A DNA stretch of 64,000 nt, from the NCBI RefSeq assembly GCF_900115755.1, contig NZ_FOXQ01000004.1:124001-188000 (forward strand). Direction: 5' to 3'. This document shows, piece by piece, positions 17,185 through 27,070 of this stretch; the stretch's first letter is position 1; each line of letters starts with the position of its first letter. The notes beneath the pieces were generated by a model. It searched no databases and was not told the DNA's origin. It saw only the letters and a list, made by a program, of their open reading frames with translations. This stretch comes from Parafilimonas terrae (GTDB lineage Bacteria; Bacteroidota; Bacteroidia; Chitinophagales; Chitinophagaceae). A program made the position numbers and the translations under genes.

Positions 17185-18156
17185 TTAATACTTTGCAAAC
17201 CAGTTGTTATATATAGAAAGGCCTAAAAGCACCCAAAAGAAAATTACAGGTAAAATATTACGGCTGCTGGCAAATGCATAACCGGTATAAGCAGCGCCGG
17301 GCAATATAACCAGTAACAATACCAGCGGATAAGCCTCTTTTATAAAAAACACTGCCGGTAATAAAAGAAGCATGGCAATAAAAAAAACCGACCAGCTTTT
17401 GCGCACCTGTATCAATGCGTTAATGCCTGAGCTTTGTACAGAAAAAATGCCCCAAAGTATAATAAGCGTTGAAACGGCAAAAGTTATAATAAACATGATG
17501 GGCGGCACCGGCAGTTGAATTATATCGAATATTTGCAGCGGTTTTGGAAGAAATTTTAAGTTGCCTGTTAAGAAAAGATAACTGGCCAGGAAGTAAGCCG
17601 GCGTTATTAAACCAAAAAACAATACAAACCATTCATTTATTCTGAAAGACCGCATAATAACTAATGCCAGCAAGGCTATAATTATAAGCGGAAGCATGGG
17701 ATAATACAATAGTATGGAAAAGCCGCAAAGCATGCCAAAATTAAAAATGGAGGTCTTGGGATTGGGCGCGGCATATAAACGGCAGGCGCTGTATAATATC
17801 CATATAAAAAGATTGCAGGCAAATAAAGCCGTGCTTAGCACATTAAACTGTGGCAGCAATGCTGAAAACAACAAAAAGGCCAGCGCTGCCGTATTCGTTT
17901 GTTTAGGAAACATGTGCAATGCATTCAGCATAAAATTCAGTTGCATTGCCAGCAGGAAAATTAGAAGGATGAACAGCAACGAAATAAAATAAGGCTGTGC
18001 ATTTTTTAGAGGCTGCAGTATATAATAAAAATAACCATCAGCGGGAGAAATTATAATATCAGGCGCATGTAAAAGAGAACTTGTATGCAGCCCGAAACAA
18101 ATAATAATGAGCCAGAAAACTGAAACCGCCGACCTGTCTTTAAATAAGGATATCAC
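17185..18156 (-). CDS. Polytopic membrane protein (DUF6427-like)
   Basis: A 323-residue protein with roughly eight to ten hydrophobic helices and almost no soluble part. The opening MISLFKDRSAVSVFWLI followed by LLHAPDIIISPADGYFYYIL resembles Bacteroidota membrane proteins classed as DUF6427, sometimes found near cell-envelope genes. No function can be assigned. It is separated from the secreted protein upstream by only nine bases, so the two may be co-transcribed. Confidence 0.65.
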   Translation of the reverse strand: MISLFKDRSAVSVFWLIIICFGLHTSSLLHAPDIIISPADGYFYYILQPLKNAQPYFISLLFILLIFLLAMQLNFMLNALHMFPKQTNTAALAFLLFSALLPQFNVLSTALFACNLFIWILYSACRLYAAPNPKTSIFNFGMLCGFSILLYYPMLPLIIIALLALVIMRSFRINEWFVLFFGLITPAYFLASYLFLTGNLKFLPKPLQIFDIIQLPVPPIMFIITFAVSTLIILWGIFSVQSSGINALIQVRKSWSVFFIAMLLLLPAVFFIKEAYPLVLLLVILPGAAYTGYAFASSRNILPVIFFWVLLGLSIYNNWFAKY

Positions 18157-18165
18157 TTGTGTTGC

Positions 18166-19713
18166 TTAAAATTCAATTTTGGCAAAGCAAAGATAATTTC
18201 TGTATTGACAAGGGACTAAAACTGAATGGCTGCCAATTTGTTTTAAATACCGAGGCATAAACTGGTAACCTCTGTCAAGGCTTTTGAGCGTAGGCGCTTC
18301 CACCCTTTTCCCCTGCGGATCTATGCTTTGTGCCTGCAACAATAATGTTCTTTTTTCAAATTGATTGAAAAGAAAGTTTATTCCATTGGAAGTAATGAAT
18401 GTGCCGTACCCTATAAAGTTATCCGTATTATCGTCGTATTGCAATTTTGGCACTATGCTGGCCCATTCCATTGCAGCCGTGGAATCAAAAGAAAGTACAG
18501 CTATATTGTCTGCATAATAACGGTTTATCTGCGGGCCGCCAAAACCATAAGGGCTCATCCACGGATAAGAATAATAACCAAAAGGGCTGCCATATAAATA
18601 ATAATTTGAACTGCCCCAATATGGGCTGCCATACATATAATTCCAGCGGTTATTATAAACGCCGCGGCTTGAAGAATAAGCAGCTTCTGAGAGCACGGCA
18701 AAACCGCCATCTTTCCTTAATATGATATTTTGCAGGAAGTAATCATTAAATGCAGCACGTGTGGAGCCTTCGCTTTTTGCGTTGCTTTTTAGCTGATCAT
18801 TAAATTCCAGCAGGTTGGTATTTAAAAACGAATCCGTATGCCGGCTCCACAAAGCGCAATACATGCCGTCAACATTGCCGCGCTTTTGTTTTGTATAAAA
18901 AGCTGCAATCAAAACATGCTCATTCACATTATCTACCTTAACCCTTATATCATCCAGGAAAACTTTAGGCATATCAATCGGGTAAATGGAAATGCTGTCA
19001 TAATTCGGCGGTTTCATCATCAGCGTCATATTTTGTATGGAACCGTTGTCGTTATTGGCAGCGCTGCCGGAAGCTTTTACAAAAACCATCCACCCGTTGT
19101 TACCCAAAGCAAATTCTGTGAGAAAATCAACACGCGGCCTTATAGCAATGTGCGCCTCATCTTTATTAAGCAGGTTGAGCGAGGCATCAAAAAGGCTGCG
19201 GTTAAATAAATAATTGGTTTCGTTCTTACTGTTTATTTTATAAACACAGATCTTTTGCTTGTCTTCACTATAAATAATATTATAGATTTTATTATTGGCA
19301 AAGAAGTTAATTGCGGTAGTGTCTAAAATAACCGGGTCTCCAATTAGTTTGCCTTCGCTGTTCATTTTTGCAGCGGTGCAATACACTATATTTCTTTTTT
19401 GGAATTGATATATAAAATAGAAATAATCCCTGTATGCAATAATGTCGGAATTAATAAGCCTGTCTGGCAGAAAATCCATCTTAGGCTTATCCACAAGCTT
19501 CATATCATCATCATAAACAGCAATATTATAGGTTGACCGCACTTGCTTAAATACAAGGTACCTGTTGCCTATTTTGCCAATAATATCAAAATTAACAGAA
19601 CGCACATCATCCCTGTCGGGCAGGGAATAGGTTATTTCCTGCGCGTTTACAACAAAAGAAAAAGCAACCATTGCAACAAGACCGGTAATATATTTTCGGA
19701 TCATCAATTTCAA
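18166..19713 (-). CDS. Secreted protein of unknown function with a Tyr/Gly/Pro-rich stretch
   Basis: A 515-residue protein with a clear signal peptide (residues 1-24, ending VVNAQ). The body is soluble and beta-rich (repeated ...YLVFKQ..., ...NYLFNRSLF...), suggesting a propeller-like fold, but I recognise no family. Residues ~345-400 form a low-complexity segment rich in Tyr, Gly, Ser and Pro (for example YGSPYWGSSNYYLYGSPFG), unlike the rest. A promoter-like TACATTTG on the minus strand lies at 19728-19735, 15 bases upstream of the start. Confidence 0.7.
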   Translation of the reverse strand: MKLMIRKYITGLVAMVAFSFVVNAQEITYSLPDRDDVRSVNFDIIGKIGNRYLVFKQVRSTYNIAVYDDDMKLVDKPKMDFLPDRLINSDIIAYRDYFYFIYQFQKRNIVYCTAAKMNSEGKLIGDPVILDTTAINFFANNKIYNIIYSEDKQKICVYKINSKNETNYLFNRSLFDASLNLLNKDEAHIAIRPRVDFLTEFALGNNGWMVFVKASGSAANNDNGSIQNMTLMMKPPNYDSISIYPIDMPKVFLDDIRVKVDNVNEHVLIAAFYTKQKRGNVDGMYCALWSRHTDSFLNTNLLEFNDQLKSNAKSEGSTRAAFNDYFLQNIILRKDGGFAVLSEAAYSSSRGVYNNRWNYMYGSPYWGSSNYYLYGSPFGYYSYPWMSPYGFGGPQINRYYADNIAVLSFDSTAAMEWASIVPKLQYDDNTDNFIGYGTFITSNGINFLFNQFEKRTLLLQAQSIDPQGKRVEAPTLKSLDRGYQFMPRYLKQIGSHSVLVPCQYRNYLCFAKIEF

Positions 19714-19818
19714 AACTTTAATACTAACAAATGTAAGGCTTAAAAAAAATCGGATATTTAAATTAAAGGCTAAAAATTTTCAGCCCTCATATATAACGGG
19801 CTTCAAATTATTTCATTA

Positions 19819-19826
19819 TACATTTG
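19819..19826 (+). promoter_or_regulatory. Bacteroidota -7 element upstream of the first kup
   Basis: TACATTTG matches the TAnnTTTG consensus of Bacteroidota primary-sigma promoters and ends 36 bases before the GTG start of kup. No clear TTG -33 box is seen at the expected spacing. Confidence 0.45.
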
Positions 19827-19862
19827 TGATGAAATAAATGAATAATCACCTTATACTTCTAA

Positions 19863-21860
19863 GTGAGCAAAAGCATTAATAAAGTTTCCGCAGCCGGTTT
19901 ACTTATAGCTTTAGGAATAATTTATGGAGACATAGGCACCTCACCTCTTTATGTTTTCAATTCAATCATTTTTGGCAGGCAGGTAACTGAAGACCTTGTA
20001 ATTGGCAGCCTTTCATGTATAATATGGACAATAACCGTTCAAACAACCATAAAATATGTGATGCTTATTTTGCGTGCCGACAACAAGGGCGAAGGCGGCA
20101 CTTTTGCCTTGTATGCCCTGGTGAGGCGACGGCGCAAATGGCTGGTAATTCCCGCAATAATAGGTGGGGCTGCATTGCTGGCAGACGGTATTATTACGCC
20201 GCCAATTTCAATTACATCTGCTATTGAAGGATTAAAAAACATTCCTGCTTTTCATAATATTTCAACGGATACCATTGTGTATATAGTGCTTTCTATACTG
20301 GTGGTATTTTTCTTTTTACAACAATTCGGCACCAGCTCAATAGGCAAAATGTTTGGCCCTATCATGCTTATATGGTTTACCATGATTGCAATTTTAGGCT
20401 GCATACATTTAATGGACGATTTGAGTATTTTTAAAGCCATTAACCCATATTACGCGGTTCATTTCCTGGTGAATTATAAAGGCGCTTTTATTTTATTGGG
20501 CGCTGTATTTCTCTGTACAACGGGCGGCGAGGCGCTTTACAGCGATTTGGGGCACTGCGGCCGCAGCAATATCCGTGTTTCGTGGATTTATGTAAAAGCC
20601 TGCCTTATAATTAACTATATAGGTCAGGGTTCTTACCTGCTTGCTCACAGAACAGGCATGACGATTACTTCTTCCGTGAAGGAACAGCTGCACCTGAATG
20701 CATTTTACGACCTTATGCCTGACTGGTTTGTAATAATCGGCGTGATAATAGCAACCAGCGCCGCCATAATTGCAAGCCAGGCAATGATTGCTGGTTCGTT
20801 TACATTAATCGGCGAAGCGCTGCGCCTAAATTTATGGCCCAAACTGAAAGTGAAATACCCTTCTGAAGCAAAAGGCCAGTTATTCATTCCTGCTATGAAC
20901 CTGCTAATGTTCCTGGGCTGCACGGGCGTTGTTTTGTATTTCAGGGAATCATCAAAAATGGAAGCTGCTTACGGCCTGGCTATTATTATAACCATGATTG
21001 CCACAACCATATTGTTTGCCAACTTTTTGGTGCTGCACAGGGTAAAGGCTTTCTGGATATATGTTTTTCTTATCTTCTACCTCATTGTTGAACTAACTTT
21101 TCTCGCCGCCTTATCGCACAAATTTCTCGAAGGCGGCTATATAACCATGCTGATTGCCGCCGTGAATTTCATTATTATGTATGTGTGGTACAGGAGCCGC
21201 AAGATTAAGAACAGGTATGTGGAATTTGTGCGGCTGGAACATTATATTCCCATGATCCAGGAATTAAGCAATGATAAATCTGTGCCCAAATATGCCACGC
21301 ACCTTGTTTACATGACGAGCGCCGGCAACCCCAAAGAAATTGAGCATAAGATCATCTATTCCATCCTGAATAAAAAACCCAAGCGCGCCGATATTTACTG
21401 GTTTGTGCATGTTGACACGGTTGACGATCCTTACACCTGCGAATATATTGTTGACCACATTATCCCCAACGATATTATCCGGGTTGAATTCCGTCTCGGT
21501 TTCAGGGTGCAGCAAAAAATAAACCTCATGTTCAGAAAAGTCGTAGAAGATTTGGTAAATAATAACGAAGTGAATATTACGAGCCGCTACGAAAGCCTGG
21601 AACGAAATAATGTGGTGGGCGATTTCCAGTTTATTGTGATGGAAAAATATCTTTCACAAGACAATGAATTGCCTTTCTTTGAAAAGATAATTATGAAACT
21701 GCACTTCTGGCTTAAAGAAGCGAGCCTGAGCGAAGAAAGAGGTTTTGGGCTCGACCCCAGTTTTGTAACGGTTGAAAAATTCCCTTTAATGATTTCACAG
21801 GTTCCCCAAATATCTTTACGAAGGATTTTTGATGAACCGATTGACGAAAAAACCTCGTAA
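19863..21860 (+). CDS. kup: KUP-family potassium uptake transporter, copy 1
   Basis: A low-affinity K+/H+ symporter of 665 residues. The family opening ALGIIYGDIGTSPLYV, the segment RADNKGEGGTFALYALVRRR and GGEALYSDLGHCGR are all present. About twelve membrane helices span residues ~10-440, followed by a cytoplasmic C-terminal domain. The start is GTG at 19863 (GTG AGC AAA); no ATG fits. A close paralogue follows 37 bases downstream in the same direction. There is no sign of decay in either copy. Confidence 0.94.
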   Translation: MSKSINKVSAAGLLIALGIIYGDIGTSPLYVFNSIIFGRQVTEDLVIGSLSCIIWTITVQTTIKYVMLILRADNKGEGGTFALYALVRRRRKWLVIPAIIGGAALLADGIITPPISITSAIEGLKNIPAFHNISTDTIVYIVLSILVVFFFLQQFGTSSIGKMFGPIMLIWFTMIAILGCIHLMDDLSIFKAINPYYAVHFLVNYKGAFILLGAVFLCTTGGEALYSDLGHCGRSNIRVSWIYVKACLIINYIGQGSYLLAHRTGMTITSSVKEQLHLNAFYDLMPDWFVIIGVIIATSAAIIASQAMIAGSFTLIGEALRLNLWPKLKVKYPSEAKGQLFIPAMNLLMFLGCTGVVLYFRESSKMEAAYGLAIIITMIATTILFANFLVLHRVKAFWIYVFLIFYLIVELTFLAALSHKFLEGGYITMLIAAVNFIIMYVWYRSRKIKNRYVEFVRLEHYIPMIQELSNDKSVPKYATHLVYMTSAGNPKEIEHKIIYSILNKKPKRADIYWFVHVDTVDDPYTCEYIVDHIIPNDIIRVEFRLGFRVQQKINLMFRKVVEDLVNNNEVNITSRYESLERNNVVGDFQFIVMEKYLSQDNELPFFEKIIMKLHFWLKEASLSEERGFGLDPSFVTVEKFPLMISQVPQISLRRIFDEPIDEKTS

Positions 21861-21897
21861 CGTTGCCTGCTGTAATTATTGGATTTAACTTTTGAAT

Positions 21898-23874
21898 GTG
21901 AGCAAATACATCAACCGGGTTACAGCCGCCGGCATATTAATAGCACTGGGAATTATCTATGGCGACATAGGCACTTCCCCGCTTTACGTACTCAATGCCA
22001 TTGTGAATGGAAAGGTTATAAGCGAAAGCCTGGTGCTGGGTTCTTTGTCCTGCATTATATGGACACTTACACTTCAAACCACCGTTAAATATGTAATACT
22101 TACTTTAAAAGCCGATAATAAAGGCGAGGGTGGTATTTTCGGCTTATATGCATTGGTAAGAAGGCGAAAAAAATGGCTTGTTTTACCGGCGATGATTGGC
22201 GGCGCCGCACTGCTGGCAGACGGTATTCTCACGCCGCCCATTTCAATTACCGCAGCCGTTGAAGGCTTAAGGCAAATTCCTTTTTTTGAAGAAATAACAA
22301 GAAGCACCATTGTAATAGTTGTATTGGTAATACTGGCAGCTTTATTTTTTGTGCAGCAGTTTGGCACGCTTTCAATCGCTAAATTATTCGGGCCACTTAT
22401 GGCTATATGGTTTATTATGCTGGGCGCTTTGGGCATATTGCATGTAGCAGATGACTTTCATATTTTCAGGGCTTTTAGCCCGCATTATGCCATTGAGCTC
22501 CTTACAACTTACCCTGAAGGTTTCTGGATATTGGGTTCTGTTTTCCTGTGCACCACAGGCGCGGAAGCCCTGTATTCTGACATGGGCCACTGCGGCCGCA
22601 GGAATATCCGCATATCGTGGATATTTGTAAAAACCTGCCTTATTTTAAATTATATGGGGCAGGGCGCATGGCTGCTGGCTAATTATAAAGGCATTGAAAT
22701 AAGCGGGAACCTTGCCGAATCTTTTAATGCTTTTTTTGGAATAATGCCGCATTGGTTTAGAATGACGGGGATTGTTATAGCCATAATTGCCGCCGTTATT
22801 GCAAGCCAGGCGCTTATTTCGGGTTCTTTTACCTTAATAGCAGAAGCGCAAAGATTAAACCTTTGGCCTAAGATGAAAATATCTTATCCCACCGATGCAA
22901 AAGGCCAGGTATTTATTCCGGGCATTAATACATTATTATTTATTGGCTGCACGGGCATTGTTTTACATTTTCAGAAATCGGGCAATATGGAAGCTGCTTA
23001 CGGGCTTGCCATCACTATATGCATGATAAGTACTTCTATTCTTTTTGCTAATTATATAGCAATGAAAAAGGCTGGCAATTTCTGGATAGTGCTATATCTT
23101 TCTGTTTATCTTACCATCGAACTTTCCTTTTTAACAGCCAACCTTCAAAAATTCCCGCATGGCGGTTATGTAACATTATTGGTGGGCGGTTTATTATTTC
23201 TTGTGATGTACACGTGGTACAGAAGCCGGAAAATAAAGAACAGGTATGTGGAATTTGTAAAGCTTGAACATTATATTCCCTTAATACAGGAATTGAGCAA
23301 CGATAAATCAATTCCTAAATATGCAACGCACCTGGTGTATTTAACCAGCGCCGACAATCATAAAGAAATTGAACATAAAATCATCTATTCCATTCTTAAT
23401 AAAAAACCCAAGCGTGCAGATATTTACTGGCTCGTGCATATAGATACACTTGACGATCCTTATACCTGCGATTATTATGTTGAGCATATAATTCCCAACG
23501 ATATTATCCGCATTGAATTTCGTTTAGGGTTTCGTGTGCAGCAGAGGGTTAACCTCATGTTCAGGAAAGTGCTGGAAGAACTGGTAAATAATAAGGAAGT
23601 GAATATTACCAGCCGTTATGAAAGCCTTGAGAAAAATAATATAGTGGGCGATTTCCAGTTTATTGTGATGGAAAAATTTCTCAGCAACGATAACGACCTG
23701 CCTTTTTATGAAAAGCTGATTATGAAATTTCATCTTTGGCTGAAAGACTTAAGCCTGAGCGAGGAAAAAGGCTTTGGCCTCGACCCCAGTTCTGTAACCA
23801 TTGAAAAATTCCCATTGATAGTTTCACCAACGCCGCCATTAAAGCTTGAAAGAATTGAAACCGGGCATGATTGA
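21898..23874 (+). CDS. kup: KUP-family potassium uptake transporter, copy 2
   Basis: A tandem paralogue of the preceding gene with the same hallmarks (GDIGTSPLYVLNAI, KADNKGEGGIFGLYALVRRR, GAEALYSDMGHCGR). The C-terminal cytoplasmic domain is nearly the same as in copy 1. Most divergence is in the membrane part and loops. The GTG at 21898 (GTG AGC AAA TAC) mirrors the GTG AGC AAA start of copy 1 and is preferred over a TTG six bases upstream. The two copies may differ in affinity or regulation, but the sequence does not show how. Confidence 0.94.
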   Translation: MSKYINRVTAAGILIALGIIYGDIGTSPLYVLNAIVNGKVISESLVLGSLSCIIWTLTLQTTVKYVILTLKADNKGEGGIFGLYALVRRRKKWLVLPAMIGGAALLADGILTPPISITAAVEGLRQIPFFEEITRSTIVIVVLVILAALFFVQQFGTLSIAKLFGPLMAIWFIMLGALGILHVADDFHIFRAFSPHYAIELLTTYPEGFWILGSVFLCTTGAEALYSDMGHCGRRNIRISWIFVKTCLILNYMGQGAWLLANYKGIEISGNLAESFNAFFGIMPHWFRMTGIVIAIIAAVIASQALISGSFTLIAEAQRLNLWPKMKISYPTDAKGQVFIPGINTLLFIGCTGIVLHFQKSGNMEAAYGLAITICMISTSILFANYIAMKKAGNFWIVLYLSVYLTIELSFLTANLQKFPHGGYVTLLVGGLLFLVMYTWYRSRKIKNRYVEFVKLEHYIPLIQELSNDKSIPKYATHLVYLTSADNHKEIEHKIIYSILNKKPKRADIYWLVHIDTLDDPYTCDYYVEHIIPNDIIRIEFRLGFRVQQRVNLMFRKVLEELVNNKEVNITSRYESLEKNNIVGDFQFIVMEKFLSNDNDLPFYEKLIMKFHLWLKDLSLSEEKGFGLDPSSVTIEKFPLIVSPTPPLKLERIETGHD

Positions 23875-23912
23875 TGATTGGCAGCAGGAATATTTTTAAA
23901 ATAATCAATGCT

Positions 23913-23927
23913 CAATACGCAATGTTC
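23913..23927. repeat. CAATACGCAATGTTCA intergenic repeat (single arm)
   Basis: CAATACGCAATGTTC is shared exactly with 44165-44182 and with both arms of the hairpin at 49181-49230. It sits in the 63-base gap between convergent kup and the CoA-transferase genes. Confidence 0.6.
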
Positions 23928-23937
23928 AGGTTGTGCA

Positions 23938-24594
23938 TTAAATAACCATTTCCCTTACATTATTATCAATCAGCAGTTTGCCGGCGGTTTTAGTTTTCAC
24001 TTCTTCCACGCTTACCCCGGGCGCAAGTTCTTTCAACAAAAAACCTTCAGGTGTAATATCAATAACGGCAAGTTCAGTAACCACTTTTTTTACACATGCA
24101 AGGCCGGTTAAAGGCAAAGAACACTTTGATAAAAGTTTGCTTTCCTCCTTTGGGTTTGTATGCTGCATGGCGACAATTATATTTTTTGCGCTGGCCACCA
24201 AATCCATTGCACCGCCCATGCCTTTTACCATTTTACCGGGTATTTTCCAGTTGGCTATATCGCCTTTTTCGCTTACTTCCATTGCGCCCAAAACTGTAAG
24301 GTCAATTTTACCGGCGCGTATCATTCCAAAACTTTCTGCACTGTCAAAAAAAGCCCCACCTTTAATTACGGTTACCGTTTCCTTTCCGGCATTAATCAGG
24401 TCGGCATCTATATTTTCCGCGGAAGGATAAGGCCCCATGCCTAAAATACCGTTCTCACTTTGCAATACCACTGTTACCCCTTCGGGAATAAAATTGGAAA
24501 CGAGAGTGGGAATGCCAATACCCAGGTTTACATACATGCCATCTTTCAGTTCTGCGGCAATGCGTTTTGCTATACCATATTTATCTAAGGCCAT
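23938..24594 (-). CDS. scoB: 3-oxoacid CoA-transferase subunit B
   Basis: The beta subunit of succinyl-CoA:3-ketoacid CoA-transferase, which activates acetoacetate with CoA. The catalytic glutamate lies in [13 protein letters not shown], preceded by [14 protein letters not shown]. The ATG at 24594 ([13 protein letters not shown]) fits the family start and gives 218 residues; a longer frame to 24657 adds an unconserved tail. Subunit A is 84 bases upstream in the same direction. With the thiolase at 42874 it can form an acetoacetyl-CoA route, although the genes are not adjacent. Confidence 0.92.
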   Translation of the reverse strand: MALDKYGIAKRIAAELKDGMYVNLGIGIPTLVSNFIPEGVTVVLQSENGILGMGPYPSAENIDADLINAGKETVTVIKGGAFFDSAESFGMIRAGKIDLTVLGAMEVSEKGDIANWKIPGKMVKGMGGAMDLVASAKNIIVAMQHTNPKEESKLLSKCSLPLTGLACVKKVVTELAVIDITPEGFLLKELAPGVSVEEVKTKTAGKLLIDNNVREMVI

Positions 24595-24678
24595 AATTTT
24601 TAATGTATAATTTCTGATTTGATGAATGATGATCTGCAATAATTCGCGCTCCTGCATTTAGAATTGACAACTGACGAT

Positions 24679-25380
24679 TTACGGACCTTCTATCTTCACC
24701 GTTCTTCTTTCAATGCGCTTTTCATAATTACTGCCCTGGAATATGCGGTGCACATAAATGCCCGCAACATTAATATGATCAGGGTCAAGCTCGCCAGGTT
24801 CCACCAGCTCTTCCACTTCCGCAATTGTAATATTACCGGCTTTAGCCATTGAAGTAGAAAAATTTCTTGTGGTTTTATTGAAAACAAGGTTACCCATTGC
24901 ATCGCCTTTCCAGGCTTTCACAAAAGCATAGTCTGCATGCAGGGCATATTCCATAAGATAATGTTTGTTATTAAACACACGCACTTCTTTACCTTCCGCC
25001 ACTTCGGTACCATAACCTGCAGGCGTAAAAAAAGCAGGAATACCCATGCCGGCCATTTGTATGCGCGTAGCCAGTGTGCCCTGCGGAATAAGGTCGACTT
25101 CCAGTTCGCCGGACAGTAATTGTCTTTCAAATTCTGCATTTTCACCAACATAGCTGCTCATCATCTTTTTTATTTGTTTTGTTTTAAGCAGCAGGCCCAG
25201 GCCAAAATCGTCAACGCCCGCATTGTTGGATATACAGGTTAATTGTTTTACATCTTTCTTTTTTAAAGCAGCAATCAAATTTTCGGGAATACCGCAAAGG
25301 CCAAAACCGCCAAACATAATAGTGGCGCCATCTTTAATATCGGATATGGCAGCAGCCGCATCATCAAAAACTTTTTTCAT
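24679..25380 (-). CDS. scoA: 3-oxoacid CoA-transferase subunit A
   Basis: The alpha subunit of the same CoA-transferase. At 233 residues it has the glycine-rich motif [17 protein letters not shown] near the N-terminus and [27 protein letters not shown], both typical. It is transcribed just before scoB. The order A then B is the usual one. Confidence 0.93.
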   Translation of the reverse strand: MKKVFDDAAAAISDIKDGATIMFGGFGLCGIPENLIAALKKKDVKQLTCISNNAGVDDFGLGLLLKTKQIKKMMSSYVGENAEFERQLLSGELEVDLIPQGTLATRIQMAGMGIPAFFTPAGYGTEVAEGKEVRVFNNKHYLMEYALHADYAFVKAWKGDAMGNLVFNKTTRNFSTSMAKAGNITIAEVEELVEPGELDPDHINVAGIYVHRIFQGSNYEKRIERRTVKIEGP

Positions 25381-25570
25381 ATATGAGCAATGTTAGATAA
25401 TGCAAGGTAAAACTCTCGCTTCATAGCAAAAAACAATGCCGGTAAAACGGAGGAATGCCTTAAGAGCCTGAAAGCAATCGTTCACCAACAAATTTCCAAC
25501 GTTCACAGAGTTGGCCGGCATAAAAGATTACCAACTTATATTTTTGTATAAATTCCAAAACCGTATCACT

Positions 25571-26236
25571 ATGAAATTAAAACTTTACCTCTTATTATTA
25601 TTCATATCTTTTTATACTTTATCCTGCCAGAAGGAGTTAATTAAAACAACTACAACAACGCCTCCTCCTGTTACTGATACAACCGGTACAAATAACGACG
25701 GCGATACTTCCATTGATAATTCTATTGTGGGAACATGGCAGTTTGTTTCAATGGAAGCAAAAACCAAAAGTTCATCCGAAACAATAACAGGAAATATTAA
25801 CCAAAGAGTGGAAACTTTTTTAGATTATCTTTCTACAGACAATGCGGGTTCAATTGTAATAAGCGACACCTCCATGAATTGTACAGGCCTCACTTATAAA
25901 GTTTCCAGCACAATCAAAACATACAGGTATCATAACAATGTTTTATTAGATTCCCTATTTACGCCTTATGAAACCACGTTTCCTGCCACAGATTCCTATA
26001 CGCCGTACTGGATGACAACCGAAGACTCCATATTTTTCAGAAAGGGTGGCTTTTCCAACGTATCCGGCTCAAAATACCAGGTTAAATCTTCTGCAGCTAA
26101 ACTGGACCTGAAAGGAGATGTGCTTACATTTATACAGCCGATAAAAAAAGATACTGTTGAAAATATTGCCGGCATAGATCAGCATACAATAATAAGCGGC
26201 ATTGCTATAATCAAACTTAGCAGGCAGCGGCAATAA
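25571..26236 (+). CDS. Putative lipoprotein of unknown function
   Basis: From the ATG at 25571 the protein has 221 residues. A hydrophobic signal peptide ends in the lipobox YTLSC, followed by a Thr/Pro-rich linker (KTTTTTPPPVTDTTGTNND), as in surface-exposed Bacteroidota lipoproteins. The remaining ~170 residues resemble lipocalin-like stress or nutrient-response lipoproteins in layout (IVGTWQFVSMEA early in the domain), but I cannot name the family. An in-frame start 60 bases upstream is less likely because the signal peptide would be displaced. Confidence 0.72.
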   Translation: MKLKLYLLLLFISFYTLSCQKELIKTTTTTPPPVTDTTGTNNDGDTSIDNSIVGTWQFVSMEAKTKSSSETITGNINQRVETFLDYLSTDNAGSIVISDTSMNCTGLTYKVSSTIKTYRYHNNVLLDSLFTPYETTFPATDSYTPYWMTTEDSIFFRKGGFSNVSGSKYQVKSSAAKLDLKGDVLTFIQPIKKDTVENIAGIDQHTIISGIAIIKLSRQRQ

Positions 26237-26311
26237 CTTCCCTATTTAATTATATATTCTTACAATTTTAACCCTTGCATTGAAATGCAGAGGGTTTTAT
26301 TAATTTGCGGC

Positions 26312-27055
26312 ATGCAGATAATCCCGCTAAGCGAAGGTGAATTTACAATTGACAAGTCTAAAATTTTTATTCCTTTTGATAAAGAAAAAGATGAATTGCA
26401 GGCAAGAAGCACCGGCAGCCTGCTGGTTGAAGTGCAGCCTTTTATAGTAATAACAGAAAAAGACATATTGCTGCTTGATACCGGCCTAGGTTTTATGCAA
26501 AACCACCAGATGCAACTGCACAAAAACCTTGAAGAGCAAGACATAAAGCCGGGAGATATAACCAAAGTTTTATTATCGCATTTGCATAAAGACCACGCCG
26601 GCGGCATAAGTTATAAAGACAACCTCGGCCATTATCACCTCTCTTTTCCCAATGCTGTTTATTATGTGCAGCAGGCAGAGTACAACTTTGCAATGAGCAC
26701 GGGCTTTCCTTCATTTATGACGGAAGAAATTTCTATTCTTGAAAATAATTCGCAGGTTGTTTTTTTAAATGAGAATGAAGGGAATATTGACGGCTATATT
26801 CATTATAAAATAACCGGCGCACACAGCCCGCACCACCAGGTTTTCTGGATCAAAGAAGGAGATGAAACCGTTTTTTTTGGTGCTGATGATGCGCCGCAAT
26901 TGCAGCAAATGAAGCACAGGTTTGTTGCCAAATATGATTACGATGGCAAAAAAGCAATGGAGCTGCGCCGGCAATGGTGGGAAGAAGGCAACAAAGAAGG
27001 ATGGTTGTTTTTGTTTTATCACGATGTAAAAACGCCTGTAACGGTTGGCCGGTAA
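26312..27055 (+). CDS. Metallo-beta-lactamase-fold hydrolase
   Basis: The metal-binding motif HxHxDH is present as SHLHKDHAGG (H90, H92, D94, H95 counted from the ATG at 26312), with later histidines in TGAHSPHHQVF and an Asp in FGADDAPQ. The length of 247 residues fits the AHL-lactonase/hydroxyacylglutathione hydrolase-like branch, but the substrate cannot be predicted. A nine-residue N-terminal extension from the ATG at 26285 is possible. It ends 15 bases before the mutY start. Confidence 0.85.
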   Translation: MQIIPLSEGEFTIDKSKIFIPFDKEKDELQARSTGSLLVEVQPFIVITEKDILLLDTGLGFMQNHQMQLHKNLEEQDIKPGDITKVLLSHLHKDHAGGISYKDNLGHYHLSFPNAVYYVQQAEYNFAMSTGFPSFMTEEISILENNSQVVFLNENEGNIDGYIHYKITGAHSPHHQVFWIKEGDETVFFGADDAPQLQQMKHRFVAKYDYDGKKAMELRRQWWEEGNKEGWLFLFYHDVKTPVTVGR

Positions 27056-27070
27056 TGTGTGCAGCATAAT

